A stretch of DNA of 64,000 nt from JAHQVK01 sp036788295. GTDB lineage: Bacteria > Myxococcota > Kuafuiibacteriia > Kuafuiibacteriales > Kuafuiibacteriaceae. The translations under genes were made by a program, and so were the position numbers. How positions within the stretch are numbered: the stretch's first letter is position 1; each line of letters opens with the position of its first letter. The notes beneath the pieces are model-generated. The model was not told the DNA's origin. It did not search any database and worked only from the letters and a program-made list of their open reading frames with translations. Shown here one piece after another: positions 9,027-17,213 of this stretch. Location of the stretch: positions 41,251 to 105,250 of the forward strand of contig DAIQNR010000011.1 of NCBI GenBank assembly GCA_036788295.1, read 5' to 3'.

Positions 9027-9341
9027 ATGAGCAAGAAGCTGTTCGTCGGCAACCTGTCCTACAACGCCGACGAGGAATCCGTGATGGCGATGTTCCGTGA
9101 CAATGGATTCGAGCCGGTGAGCGCCCATGTGGTGCTCGACCGCGAGACCGGTAGGCCCCGAGGGTTCGCCTTCGTGGAGTTCAACACCGACGAGGAGGCG
9201 GAGAACGCCCGCGAACGTTGCGACGGGCAGCAGGTGGATGGCCGGAGCATTCGCCTCGACTCCGCCAACGAGCGGCCTCCGCGCGGCGGCGGCGGCGGCG
9301 GCGGCCGTAGCGGCGGCGGGCCGCGGCGACCTCGCTACTGA
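9027..9341 (+). CDS. RRM-type RNA-binding protein with glycine-rich tail
   Basis: Small 104-residue RNA-binding protein. A single RNA-recognition motif spans about residues 3-80, with RNP2 LFVGNL and RNP1 RGFAFVEF plainly visible, followed by a Gly/Arg-rich tail. This matches the bacterial Rbp family of cold-responsive glycine-rich RRM proteins found in cyanobacteria and deltaproteobacteria. The ATG is preceded by AAAGG and GAGAG within 15 bases. The 283 bases upstream (8744-9026) hold no gene I can support and are the likely promoter and leader; I saw no clear regulatory element in them. Confidence 0.93.
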   Translation: MSKKLFVGNLSYNADEESVMAMFRDNGFEPVSAHVVLDRETGRPRGFAFVEFNTDEEAENARERCDGQQVDGRSIRLDSANERPPRGGGGGGGRSGGGPRRPRY

Positions 9342-9361
9342 CCGGCTCTGCTGGGGGCTCC

Positions 9362-9379
9362 GGCGGCCCCGGGGCCGCC
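9362..9379. repeat. Perfect 18-bp GC palindrome downstream of the RRM gene
   Basis: GGCGGCCCC is followed directly by its reverse complement GGGGCCGCC, and a second small inverted repeat (AGGCAG/CTGCCT) lies at 9385-9398. The position just after a stop codon suits a transcript-end hairpin, but no T-run follows, so it is not a classical terminator. Confidence 0.35.
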
Positions 9380-9506
9380 AAGCCAGGCAGGGCTGCCTCC
9401 GGGCGACGCAGCTGTTCCGGGCACCGGGTTTGCGGGCATGCCCCAGGGAGGCGCCTAGGCTCTTCGCTCTTGCCCTGTCCGTCCCTCGTTGCCATGCACC
9501 AAAGCC

Positions 9507-10283
9507 ATGGCCCTCTTCGTGGACAGCCACGCTCACCTCGATGGCCCCGACTTCGACAAAGACCGTCAGGAGGTGATCGAGCGGGCTCGGTCCGCTGGAC
9601 TCACCCATGTGCTGTGCATCGGGGCCAGCGACGGTTTCGAGAGCAATCCCCGAACCCTCGAATTGGTGGAGGGCCGAGATGGCTTCTTTGCCAGCGTCGG
9701 CGTCCACCCCCACGACGCCCGGATCCTCGACGCCGCGATGTACGAGGCGCTCGAGCGCCTGGCCGAGCGACCGAAAGTCGTCGCGATCGGGGAGACCGGC
9801 CTCGACTACCACTACGGTCAGTCCCCCCGCGAAGCGCAGCAGGACGCCTTTCGCCGGTTTCTGCGGATGGGGAGCCGGCACGGCAAGCCGGTCATCGTGC
9901 ACACCCGGGACGCGGAGGAAGACACGCTGTCGATCCTCCGGGAGGAAGGAGCCGACGCGATCGGAGGGGTGCTCCACTGCTTCACCGGTAGCCGGGCCCT
10001 GGCCGAAGCGGCGGTCGAGCTCGGCTTCTACATCAGCTTCTCCGGGATCCTCACCTTTCGAAACGCGGCCGACCTCCGGGAGACGGCGCGGGCCTTGCCC
10101 CGCGACCGGGTCCTCATCGAGACCGACTGCCCGTACCTCGCTCCCGTTCCCCATCGGGGCCGCCGCAACGAGCCGAGCTTCGTGGTGCACACCGCCCAGC
10201 AGCTCGCGGAGCTCTGGGAGACGTCGGTGGAAGACGTCCAGCATCGCACCGGCGAGAACGCGGTTCGCTTGTTTCGGATGTGA
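9507..10283 (+). CDS. TatD-family metal-dependent hydrolase (DNase)
   Basis: A 258-residue TIM-barrel hydrolase of the TatD family, proteins with 3'-5' exonuclease activity implicated in DNA repair and quality control. All metal-ligand motifs are present in order: DSHAHLD near the N-terminus, AIGETGLDYHYG, VIVHTRDAEED, LHCFTGS and LIETDCPYLAP. The ATG at 9507 places VDSHAHLD directly after the start as usual; a TTG 18 bases upstream is less likely. The length is typical. The gene converges with the M17 peptidase gene, with only four bases between them. A cytoplasmic location is expected. Confidence 0.95.
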   Translation: MALFVDSHAHLDGPDFDKDRQEVIERARSAGLTHVLCIGASDGFESNPRTLELVEGRDGFFASVGVHPHDARILDAAMYEALERLAERPKVVAIGETGLDYHYGQSPREAQQDAFRRFLRMGSRHGKPVIVHTRDAEEDTLSILREEGADAIGGVLHCFTGSRALAEAAVELGFYISFSGILTFRNAADLRETARALPRDRVLIETDCPYLAPVPHRGRRNEPSFVVHTAQQLAELWETSVEDVQHRTGENAVRLFRM

Positions 10284-10287
10284 ACGC

Positions 10288-11829
10288 TCAAAACCCGAGC
10301 AAGTGGGCGGCGAGCGCGGTCACCGGCGCGCCGGTCGGCCGTCCGTGCTGCCAATCGCCAGCCTCGACCGCCGAGCCGCCGATGTCGATGTGGGTGAAGG
10401 GGATCGGCGGCCGCCCGTCTCGGCCGTGCCGGTCGAGCCCAGAGGCGACAGCCAGGAAGGCCATCGGGAATTGGTGGCCCCGCGGCGTCGCCGACGACGA
10501 CGCATTGTTGCACGAGAGCACGTCGTCAGCCGCCGACCGAGGCCGAACGAAGTCCCAGTCCTCTCGCCGCAGCCGCGACACCTCGACCGGCTCCCCCCAG
10601 CGATCGCCGGGCTCGGCCAGACGCTCCGCAGTGGCGCCGGCTCGACCGGGGCCGTTGTCGATCGCGATCGTGTAGGGGCCGACCGCGCGGCCGGCGTGCC
10701 CGGTGAGGGTGGCGACGCTGAACATGTGCGGGGACTTCGCCGACAGGGCCCGCTTTCGCAGGTGCGACAGCAGGTCGGCGAGCACCAGACGGCCCTCGGC
10801 GTCGGTGTTGCCGATGCGCACCCGCACGCCGGAGTGCGCGACGATGATCTCGTCGCTCACGAACGCGTCGCTCCCGACCGAGTTTCTCACCAGGCCGAGC
10901 TCGGCGTAGGCGTGCAGCCCGGGCGGCTGAAGCTCGGCGAGCACGCGCATGAACCCGGCCACCGCGCCCGCGCCGCCCTTGTCGCGGCTCATGCCGGCCA
11001 TGGCGCCCCCGAACTTCACGTCCGCGCCGCCGGTGTCGTAGACGACCCCTTTTCCAGCGAGCAGGACGGTCCGCTCGACCGGCCCGGGCGGCGTGTACGC
11101 GAGCCGCACCACCCGGGGTTGGTGCCGGGTGACCGCCTGGGAGGCCCGCCCGACCGCGGCCAGCAGCGGGTAGCTCCGCTCGAGCTCCTCGCGCCCGGCC
11201 ACCGTCTCCACCGTCACCGCGGATCCGGCAAAGGAGCGATCCAGCCACTCTGCCAGCCGAGGGGGCGCCATCCGCTCCGGTTCGGTCCCGGTGATGTCCC
11301 GCGCGAGCCGGCGCGCCTCCTCGAGGGCGGCCACCGGACCCAGCCCGTCGGTCTGGGCCCACCAGCCCAGCCCGGTGAACGGCTCGGCGGCGGCTTCGCC
11401 CTTGGCCTCCCTGGCCTCGAGCGGTGCCCAGCCCGCGCCGAGGGCCTCGAGCACGGCGACGCCAGCCGCGTGGGGCAGGTGGCCCGGAAACGGGCCGACG
11501 ACGAGAAGCAGGGGCCGCACCGACCCGGCGGCCAACGCGCGGCGGACTCCGGCCCGGGCCGCGTCGCCCACCCGGCGGACATCGTCCGCGTCTCGGTCCA
11601 AGGGGCCGGTGGGGGCCACGATGAGCCGACCACCGGCCAGCTCGGGCGCAGACCAAAGCAGCACATCGTGGTCCAGTCTCCGGTCGACCGCCCGCGCCGC
11701 GGCCAAAACCCGGTCGATGGCCGGCGAGCCCGACTGCACCGGCGGCGGACCGACGAGGACCACCGCATCCCAGGCCGAATCCCGGGCTGAGTCGAGGCTG
11801 GCCACCGGATGAAGGGCGGGAGTTGCCAT
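10288..11829 (-). CDS. M17-family leucyl aminopeptidase-like protein
   Basis: A 513-residue metallo-aminopeptidase of family M17, which removes N-terminal residues from peptides in the cytoplasm. The two-metal centre is intact: GKGVVYDTGG gives a Lys and an Asp, MSRDKGG a second Asp, and the signature NTDAEGRLVL the remaining Asp, Glu and Arg. The wording around GVVYDTGG and GMSRDKGGAG is closer to the NPEPL1-like branch than to E. coli PepA. The N-terminal 170 residues are the variable domain. It is divergent from the HIT gene with 50 bases between. Substrate preference cannot be read from sequence. Confidence 0.92.
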   Translation of the reverse strand: MATPALHPVASLDSARDSAWDAVVLVGPPPVQSGSPAIDRVLAAARAVDRRLDHDVLLWSAPELAGGRLIVAPTGPLDRDADDVRRVGDAARAGVRRALAAGSVRPLLLVVGPFPGHLPHAAGVAVLEALGAGWAPLEAREAKGEAAAEPFTGLGWWAQTDGLGPVAALEEARRLARDITGTEPERMAPPRLAEWLDRSFAGSAVTVETVAGREELERSYPLLAAVGRASQAVTRHQPRVVRLAYTPPGPVERTVLLAGKGVVYDTGGADVKFGGAMAGMSRDKGGAGAVAGFMRVLAELQPPGLHAYAELGLVRNSVGSDAFVSDEIIVAHSGVRVRIGNTDAEGRLVLADLLSHLRKRALSAKSPHMFSVATLTGHAGRAVGPYTIAIDNGPGRAGATAERLAEPGDRWGEPVEVSRLRREDWDFVRPRSAADDVLSCNNASSSATPRGHQFPMAFLAVASGLDRHGRDGRPPIPFTHIDIGGSAVEAGDWQHGRPTGAPVTALAAHLLGF

Positions 11830-11879
11830 CCCGCCGACCTACCAGGCGACACGACGTCGGGCCAGTGTAGTCTAAGGCG

Positions 11880-12311
11880 GTGGGGTGTGTGTTCTGCGCC
11901 ATCGCGGCCGGGGAGAGCGGTGCGGCGGTGGTCCTCCGGACCGCGCGCGTCCTCGTGTTCCTCGACAAGAGCCCGCTGTTCTTTGGCCACGCGCTGGTGG
12001 TCCCGGTCGCGCACCACGAGACGCTCGCCGACCTCCCGCCCGACCTCGTCCCCGAGTACTTCTCGGTGGTTCGGTCGGTGTCCGCCGCGGTCCCGGCGGC
12101 GCTCGGCGCGGGAGGGAGCTTCGTCGCTCTCAACAACCGAATCAGCCAGAGCGTGCCTCACCTCCACACCCACGTCGTGCCTCGAAGCAGAGGTGACGGC
12201 CTCCGCGGGTTCTTCTGGCCCCGAAAAAAATACCAGGGGGGCCTCGACGAAATGAGGACCTACGCCGATCGGATCGCCGCCGCGCTCGCCCCCGAGCTGC
12301 CGGACCGGTAG
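11880..12311 (+). CDS. HIT-family nucleotide hydrolase/transferase
   Basis: A 143-residue histidine-triad protein. The catalytic HLHTH triad lies in SVPHLHTHVVPR, with the N-terminal CVFCAI and FLDKSPLFFGHALVVP segments of the HIT fold. Bacterial members hydrolyse nucleoside phosphoramidates or dinucleotides. The start is GTG directly after a short leader, with no strong ribosome-binding site visible. It is the first gene of a plus-strand run: the candidate selenoprotein starts 10 bases after its stop, and an amidohydrolase follows that. No functional link between the three is evident beyond co-transcription. Confidence 0.93.
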   Translation: MGCVFCAIAAGESGAAVVLRTARVLVFLDKSPLFFGHALVVPVAHHETLADLPPDLVPEYFSVVRSVSAAVPAALGAGGSFVALNNRISQSVPHLHTHVVPRSRGDGLRGFFWPRKKYQGGLDEMRTYADRIAAALAPELPDR

Positions 12312-12320
12312 CGTCGACCG

Positions 12321-12692
12321 GTGTTCGAACGAGACCAGCGGCGGGCCATCGTCTTGTGGGACGGTGACTGAGGGTTCTGACGCCGCGTCGCCGCCTGGGT
12401 CAGGCGGAAGGACTCCAAGGGCCGGCTCGAGACCGTCCCCTATCAAGAGGCTCCGGATGCGCTGGTGGGTCCTGAGCTCCGGTCGGCCTGCGCCGTCGCG
12501 ATCCACGTGCTCGTCCCGGACGGACGGGTGCTCGCCGGCGGGCGGGCGACCCTCTTCATCCTCGGCGCGCTTGGGTTCCCCGGCATGCGCCTCCTCGCCC
12601 TTCCCCCGTTCGTGTGGGGGGTCGAGCTCGGCTACGGCCTCGTGGCCCGAAACCGCCGCTTCGTGTCGCGGTTCCTCTTTCGCAACGAGTAG
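12321..12692 (+). CDS. DCC1/DUF393 thiol-disulfide oxidoreductase, predicted selenoprotein with UxxU (two in-frame UGA)
   Basis: The frame opens with GTG at 12321 and stays coherent to TAG at 12690, interrupted only by TGA at 12369 and 12378. Around them the translation is VLWDGD-U-GF-U-RR. DCC1/DUF393 proteins have DGxCxxCxR there, so both stops fall exactly on the redox CxxC. Downstream the family pattern continues unbroken: WVRRKDSKGRL, VPYQEAPD, HVLVPDGRVLAGGRA and the C-terminal GLVARNRRFVSRFLF. Total length is 123 residues, normal for the family. A perfect hairpin with GGU loop begins 10 bases after the second UGA. Random nonsense mutations hitting precisely both cysteines, with no other damage, is improbable, so I infer two selenocysteines. 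Conventional gene callers would truncate this to a fragment starting near 12465. The reading needs a Sec system elsewhere in the genome. Confidence 0.8.
12391..12407 (+). promoter_or_regulatory. Candidate bacterial SECIS hairpin
   Basis: CCGCCTG, loop GGT, CAGGCGG: seven perfect pairs with a triloop starting with G. The loop begins 17 bases after the second UGA and 26 bases after the first, both inside the roughly 16-37-base window described for bacterial SECIS elements, so one hairpin could serve both codons. The sequence GGUC over the loop matches the apical motif of E. coli fdhF read by SelB. GC-rich DNA forms hairpins easily, so structure alone would be weak support. Confidence 0.6.
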
Positions 12693-12699
12693 CTGGGTT

Positions 12700-14322
12700 G
12701 TGGCTCTCGCCCTCGTCGGGTGCCTCCGGCCGCCCCCGGCCGATCTCGTTCTTCGCGGGGGCTCGGTGGTGGGGCCCATGGCCGGGGCGAGCGCGGTCGC
12801 GGTGCGCGACGGCCGGATCGCCGCGGTCGGGGCGGATCGAGCCATCTCCTCGCACATCGGCCCCAAGACCAGGGTCATCGAGCTCGGGGGGGCGACGGTG
12901 ACCGCCGGGTTCGTGGATGCGCACCTGCACCTCGAAGGGGTGGGCCTCGCTTCGGAGCGGCTCCACCTTCGCGGTCTCGACCTCGAGGAGCTGCTGTCGG
13001 CGGTGGCTGCCGCAGTCGCCCGCACCCCCGCCGGGCGGGTCATCGAAGGGCGGGGCTGGGACCAGAACCGGTGGACGGAAGCGAGCTTTGCGCGGCTTGG
13101 ATGCGAGGCTTGTCGCGATTCCGAGGGCTTCCCCGACAAATCCCTCCTGGAGCGGGTCGCGCCGGACCATCCGGTGGTGCTGACCAGGGTGGACGGCCAC
13201 GCGGTGTGGGCGAACCAGGCCGCGCTCGACCTCGCCGGGCTCGACCGGTCGTCCCAGGACCCTGCGGGCGGGCGGATCCTGAGGCGAGCGGACCGGGATC
13301 CGACCGGGATCCTGGTGGACTCGGCGATGGACGTGCTTCGGGCGCGGATGCCGAAGCGAACCCCCGAGGACGTCGAGCGGTCGCTGCTCGCTGCGCAAGC
13401 CGAGCTGCTGTCCTTTGGGCTCACGGCCGCGCACGACATGGGCTCGAGCCCCGACGTCGAAGCGGCCGTGGAGCGGCTCGAGGCCGCGGGGCAGTGGAAA
13501 ATCCGCGTCTTCTTGTATCGATGGGGACAGGACGACGAGATCGAGGCGGTCGTGGCCGGGGGACCTCGGACCCTCGGGCGCCGGTCGAAGGTGGTGGGGG
13601 TCAAGCTCATGGCCGACGGGGCGCTCGGCTCTCGGGGAGCGTGGCTGCTCGACCGGTACGCCGATGCCCCCCACCCGGGAATCCCCGTGCTCGACCCGGT
13701 CGAGCTCGAGCGCCGGGTCCGCGCGGTCGAGCGAGCCGGTCTTGGGGTCGCCGTGCACGCCATCGGAGACCGGGCCAACCGCGAGGTGCTGGGCGTGCTC
13801 GAGACGATCCGGGCGCCGAGGCCGCGGATCGAGCACGCACAGGTCGTGGACCCAGCTGACCAGCCCCGCTTCGCCGCGCTGGGCGCCGTGGCGTCGATGC
13901 AACCGGTTCATGCGTCGTCGGACCAGCCTTGGGTGATCGACCGCCTCGGCCCAAAGCGCATCGAGGGAGCGTACGCTTGGCGCACCCTGCGGGCGAAAGG
14001 GGCCACGCTCGCCTTCGGCTCCGACGCTCCGGTGGAGTCCGCGGACCCGCGGCTCGGGATCTGGGCCGCGGTGACCCGCACCAACCCGGAGACCGAAGTC
14101 TCGTGTCCGCCACGAGAGGAGCGGATCGAGCCCGCGGTCGCCCTTCGAGCGTTCACCTACGGCGCCGCCTACGCAGTCGGGGAAGAGCAGCAACTCGGGA
14201 CGGTTCAGGCCGGCTTTCTCGCCGACCTGACCGTCTGGAGCCAAGATCCGCGGAGCGCTGACCCACGACCGGCCCTGGTCCGCTTCACCGTCGTCGAGGG
14301 CGAAGTGGTGTTCGAGCGGTGA
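12700..14322 (+). CDS. YtcJ-like amidohydrolase, possible lipoprotein
   Basis: Metal-dependent hydrolase of the amidohydrolase superfamily (YtcJ/Amidohydro_3 group), about 540 residues. Seen are VTAGFVDAHLHLEG (HxH metal site), GVKLMADGALGSRGAWL with the bridging Lys, GVAVHAIGDRA, RIEHAQ and FGSDAPVESADP with the catalytic Asp. The GTG at 12700 gives MALALVGC, a hydrophobic start ending in a lipobox-like Cys but without the usual positive n-region, so either the real start is non-standard or the protein is not lipidated. It begins eight bases after the predicted selenoprotein. Substrate unknown; family members act on amides, esters or formamides. Confidence 0.88.
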   Translation: MALALVGCLRPPPADLVLRGGSVVGPMAGASAVAVRDGRIAAVGADRAISSHIGPKTRVIELGGATVTAGFVDAHLHLEGVGLASERLHLRGLDLEELLSAVAAAVARTPAGRVIEGRGWDQNRWTEASFARLGCEACRDSEGFPDKSLLERVAPDHPVVLTRVDGHAVWANQAALDLAGLDRSSQDPAGGRILRRADRDPTGILVDSAMDVLRARMPKRTPEDVERSLLAAQAELLSFGLTAAHDMGSSPDVEAAVERLEAAGQWKIRVFLYRWGQDDEIEAVVAGGPRTLGRRSKVVGVKLMADGALGSRGAWLLDRYADAPHPGIPVLDPVELERRVRAVERAGLGVAVHAIGDRANREVLGVLETIRAPRPRIEHAQVVDPADQPRFAALGAVASMQPVHASSDQPWVIDRLGPKRIEGAYAWRTLRAKGATLAFGSDAPVESADPRLGIWAAVTRTNPETEVSCPPREERIEPAVALRAFTYGAAYAVGEEQQLGTVQAGFLADLTVWSQDPRSADPRPALVRFTVVEGEVVFER

Positions 14323-14328
14323 GGTCGC

Positions 14329-15522
14329 TCAGAGTCCGAGGTCGGCAGCGATCGCGGCGGCCTTGTCGGTCCGCTCCCAGGGGAACTGCGGCTGGCCGAA
14401 GTGGCCGAACACTGCCGTGTCGACGTAGCGCCACGACCGCGGCGTTCCCGGCTGGGGGATGAGCTCGAGCGACTCGGTGATGCCCCGCGGCGTGAGGCGG
14501 AAGTGGGCCCGGATCGCCTGGGAGATCTTCGCCTCGTCGGCCTTTCCCGTCCCGAAGGTGTCGACGTGCACCGACACCGGCTCTGCGACCCCGATCGCGT
14601 AGGCGAGCTGAACCTCGCACCGGCGGGCGGCGCCGCTGGCGACGACGTTCTTTGCGATGTAGCGGGCCATGTAGGCGGCCGAGCGGTCGACCTTGGACGG
14701 ATCCTTGCCGGAGAACGCGCCGCCTCCGTGCCGTCCCATTCCGCCGTAGGTGTCGACGATGATCTTTCGACCGGTCAGTCCGGCGTCCCCGTGCGGGCCC
14801 CCGACCTCGAATTTCCCGGTCGGGTTGATGTGGTACTTCACCGGGCCCTGGAGCATCTCGGCCGGGATGACCTTCTTGATCACCTCCTCGATGACGACCT
14901 CCCGCAGCTGACCCTGGTCCTGCCCGGGGACGTGCTGGGTGGAGATCACGACCGCCTCGACGCCAACCGGCCGGCCATCCTCGTAGCGGACGGTGACCTG
15001 GCTCTTGCTGTCCGGCCGCAGGAACGCGCGGCCCGGTCCGTTCTTCCGGTAGCCGGTCAGCCGGCGCAGCAGCTCGTGCGAGTAGTGGATCGGCATCGGC
15101 ATCAGCGCCGGGGTCTCGTCCACGGCGAAGCCGAACATCATCCCCTGGTCGCCTGCGCCCTGCTCCTCCTTGGTGTCTCGGTCTACCCCCTGGGCGATGT
15201 CCGGGCTCTGCCGGTGAATGTAGTTGGCGACTCCGCAGGAGCGGTAGTCGAAGCCCATCGACGAGTCGTCGTAGCCAATGTGCCGGATGCGGTCCCGGGC
15301 GAGCTCTGCGACGTCGAGCTTGACCTTCGCCTCCGGGCGCATCGTGACCTCGCCCCCGATGAGCACCGTGCCGGTCAGCACCATCGTCTCGCAGGCCACC
15401 CGAGCGTCGGGGTCCTCGTCGAGGATCGCGTCGAGGATCGTGTCCGAGACCTGGTCGGCAACCTTGTCGGGGTGGCCCTCGCTGACGGACTCGGAGGTGA
15501 AAACGTAGTTGCGAAGCGTCAT
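14329..15522 (-). CDS. metK: S-adenosylmethionine synthetase
   Basis: Cytoplasmic enzyme that makes S-adenosylmethionine from methionine and ATP. The 397-residue sequence is full length with family landmarks SEGHPDKVADQVSD, the ATP/phosphate loops GAGDQGMMFG and GGGAFSGKDPSKVDRSAAY, and the C-terminal GHFGQPQFPWE. It is convergent with the amidohydrolase gene, with six bases between. Upstream (15523-15679) there is a small GCGCC-TTC-GGCGC hairpin but nothing I can match to a SAM or SAH riboswitch. The plus-strand gene at 15680 starts divergently. Confidence 0.98.
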   Translation of the reverse strand: MTLRNYVFTSESVSEGHPDKVADQVSDTILDAILDEDPDARVACETMVLTGTVLIGGEVTMRPEAKVKLDVAELARDRIRHIGYDDSSMGFDYRSCGVANYIHRQSPDIAQGVDRDTKEEQGAGDQGMMFGFAVDETPALMPMPIHYSHELLRRLTGYRKNGPGRAFLRPDSKSQVTVRYEDGRPVGVEAVVISTQHVPGQDQGQLREVVIEEVIKKVIPAEMLQGPVKYHINPTGKFEVGGPHGDAGLTGRKIIVDTYGGMGRHGGGAFSGKDPSKVDRSAAYMARYIAKNVVASGAARRCEVQLAYAIGVAEPVSVHVDTFGTGKADEAKISQAIRAHFRLTPRGITESLELIPQPGTPRSWRYVDTAVFGHFGQPQFPWERTDKAAAIAADLGL

Positions 15523-15679
15523 TCGTGCGGCCTTTCGCGCTCGTCTCCCGAGCGCCTTCGGCGCGGTAGCACTATCGTTTCGCGAGGGTCAAATGCGGAG
15601 GCCGAAGTCCTTGAACCGGGCGAGCCGGCGGGGCTAGCCTTCGCCAGCGGCACCAACTTGCCCGAGAACGAGATTCGTC

Positions 15680-16981
15680 GTGGACGAAACCGATATCGAT
15701 GCGCGCAAACGATTGTTCCGGGCGCTGACCAGCGTGCTCGAGCGCAGTGGCGTGGGCGACGAGGTCGACCCGAAGTCGTTCCTCGTCCTGCTCAACGGGA
15801 ACCACGCGGTGCTGGTGCGGGACCGGCGCATGGACTTGCGCCCGCTCTGGGGCACGCTCGCGGGGCAGGTCGATGAGCAAGACATACGGCTCACGGGCCT
15901 GTTTCTCGGGTTCGCTTCGTCCTGCACGGCGCTCGGTTTCGAGCCGACGCTGCCCGAATCGGTGGCCGCCTTGGACGGGGAGGCGAGGGCGGCTGCCGAG
16001 CGGGAGGTGTTCGGGATCAACGGGCAGGACGGCACCGCCAGCCTGGACGAGGCCGACGAGCCGCCGCCCCTGCTCGAGACCGGAGACCTCCGACCGGTCG
16101 TGTCCGAAGAGCTCCGGAGGGAGACCATCCGGCTCGTGGTCCAGTGCCTGAAGAGCTCGGAGGCCGGACCTCTCATCGACGGCGCCCAGCTCGCCTACCG
16201 AGTGGACGCGTTCTTCGACCGGCTCTGCGACGGCGAGCGCTTCGACTTGCGACCGATCATGCAAGGCCTCCGGGAAATCGGCGGCTTGAGCGACGCCGAC
16301 GTGTTCGTGGGCATCGCACGTCTCGAGCAACGGCTCGCCGAGCTGGGCCTCGCTCTCGACTGGCCCGAGCTCGACGTGTCCGAGGTCGAGAGGGACCGCC
16401 TGCTGGCGGCCGCGAAGGCGGCGGAGACAGTAGAGCGACGTCGAGTCGCGCCGCAGCGCGCATCCTCGACGCTGGTTGACGCTCCGGCGCCCCCGTTGGT
16501 CGAGGGCCGGCGCCCCAAACGGGATGAGCGGCTGCGTCGCTATGGCCTCCTCGGGTGGTCGTCCGCTCGATGGCGGACGGTGCGGTTGTTGGTGTTGGCG
16601 GCGGTGCTCACCGGTGCCGCGGTGGGGGCTTGGGTGACCCGTCCGGACCAATCGTTCGATCCGGGCCAGTTCGAGGTCCCGTTCGTCCGGGCGGGACTGT
16701 CGGGTGGGCAGTTCGTGGCCCATCTGGACGAGCGCCGGTGGTACGCGCTCTCGAGAGGCGAACGGGAGGCCAAGGCGGCTTCGCTCCGCGCCTGGCTCGA
16801 AGGTCGAGGTCTCGCTTCGCGCGCGCAGGTCTTCGACCAGAAGGGCCGGCTCGTCATGCGGGCGGGGACCGATACCGCGTTCGCCGCGGCTCGGTTCGTC
16901 CTCGAGTCGCCCGACGGGATTCAGGCCCCCCCGCCGGGCAAGAAGATCGATCCGAAGGACGCGGCGAAGCGGAAACCGTAG
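15680..16981 (+). CDS. Single-pass membrane protein with internally duplicated cytoplasmic domain
   Basis: A 433-residue protein I cannot assign to a named family. It appears to contain a duplication: residues about 52-93 (DLRPLWGTLAGQVDEQDIR...LGFEPTLPE) align in pattern and spacing with about 189-230 (DLRPIMQGLREIGGLSDAD...LGLALDWPE). A basic linker leads to one transmembrane helix at about 301-319 (VRLLVLAAVLTGAAVGAWV), followed by a roughly 110-residue domain likely on the far side of the membrane, ending in a Lys/Pro tail. GTG start. A membrane sensor or scaffold role is possible but not supported by any motif. Confidence 0.75.
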   Translation: MDETDIDARKRLFRALTSVLERSGVGDEVDPKSFLVLLNGNHAVLVRDRRMDLRPLWGTLAGQVDEQDIRLTGLFLGFASSCTALGFEPTLPESVAALDGEARAAAEREVFGINGQDGTASLDEADEPPPLLETGDLRPVVSEELRRETIRLVVQCLKSSEAGPLIDGAQLAYRVDAFFDRLCDGERFDLRPIMQGLREIGGLSDADVFVGIARLEQRLAELGLALDWPELDVSEVERDRLLAAAKAAETVERRRVAPQRASSTLVDAPAPPLVEGRRPKRDERLRRYGLLGWSSARWRTVRLLVLAAVLTGAAVGAWVTRPDQSFDPGQFEVPFVRAGLSGGQFVAHLDERRWYALSRGEREAKAASLRAWLEGRGLASRAQVFDQKGRLVMRAGTDTAFAAARFVLESPDGIQAPPPGKKIDPKDAAKRKP

Positions 16982-17136
16982 GTCTCGGCTGTAGCGAGCG
17001 CCCAAACCGCCGCCGTGGCGCCGATCAAGGTGGGAAGCTCGGCCGTGGGGACGAGAAACGCCACGGTCCCCCATTGGGCGACGATGCCGATATGGAGGGC
17101 TCGCTCGAGGGGGCGGATAGGCCGGACCAAGCGCAT
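16921..17136 (-). CDS. Possible small membrane protein
   Basis: A 71-residue reading frame with high GC at third positions and two hydrophobic stretches (IGIVAQWGTVAFLVPTA and LIGATAAVWALATAE). GGTAGGT lies just upstream of the ATG. Its 3' end overlaps the preceding convergent gene by about 60 bases, which counts against it. If it is not a gene, the 232 bases between 16982 and 17213 hold nothing else I recognise besides a weak inverted repeat (ACCTAC at 17144, GTAGGT at 17163). Confidence 0.3.
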   Translation of the reverse strand: MRLVRPIRPLERALHIGIVAQWGTVAFLVPTAELPTLIGATAAVWALATAETYGFRFAASFGSIFLPGGGA

Positions 17137-17213
17137 GCAAGCCACCTACCCGCACCCACAGTGTAGGTAAAGATATGACCCAGGATCCGATGTCGGGGAC
17201 GCCTCACGACGGG

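Noticed and set aside
12465..12692. A separate short gene starting at 12465
   Set aside because: It begins in the middle of the DCC1 fold; the upstream part in the same frame carries the redox motif, so it is the 3' part of the UGA-containing gene.
15523..15679. SAM or SAH riboswitch upstream of metK
   Set aside because: Only a small GCGCC-TTC-GGCGC hairpin is present; none of the conserved core sequences of known classes was recognised.
17144..17168. Operator formed by ACCTAC/GTAGGT
   Set aside because: Six-base arms with a 13-base spacer are expected by chance in this length of sequence and no regulator is adjacent.
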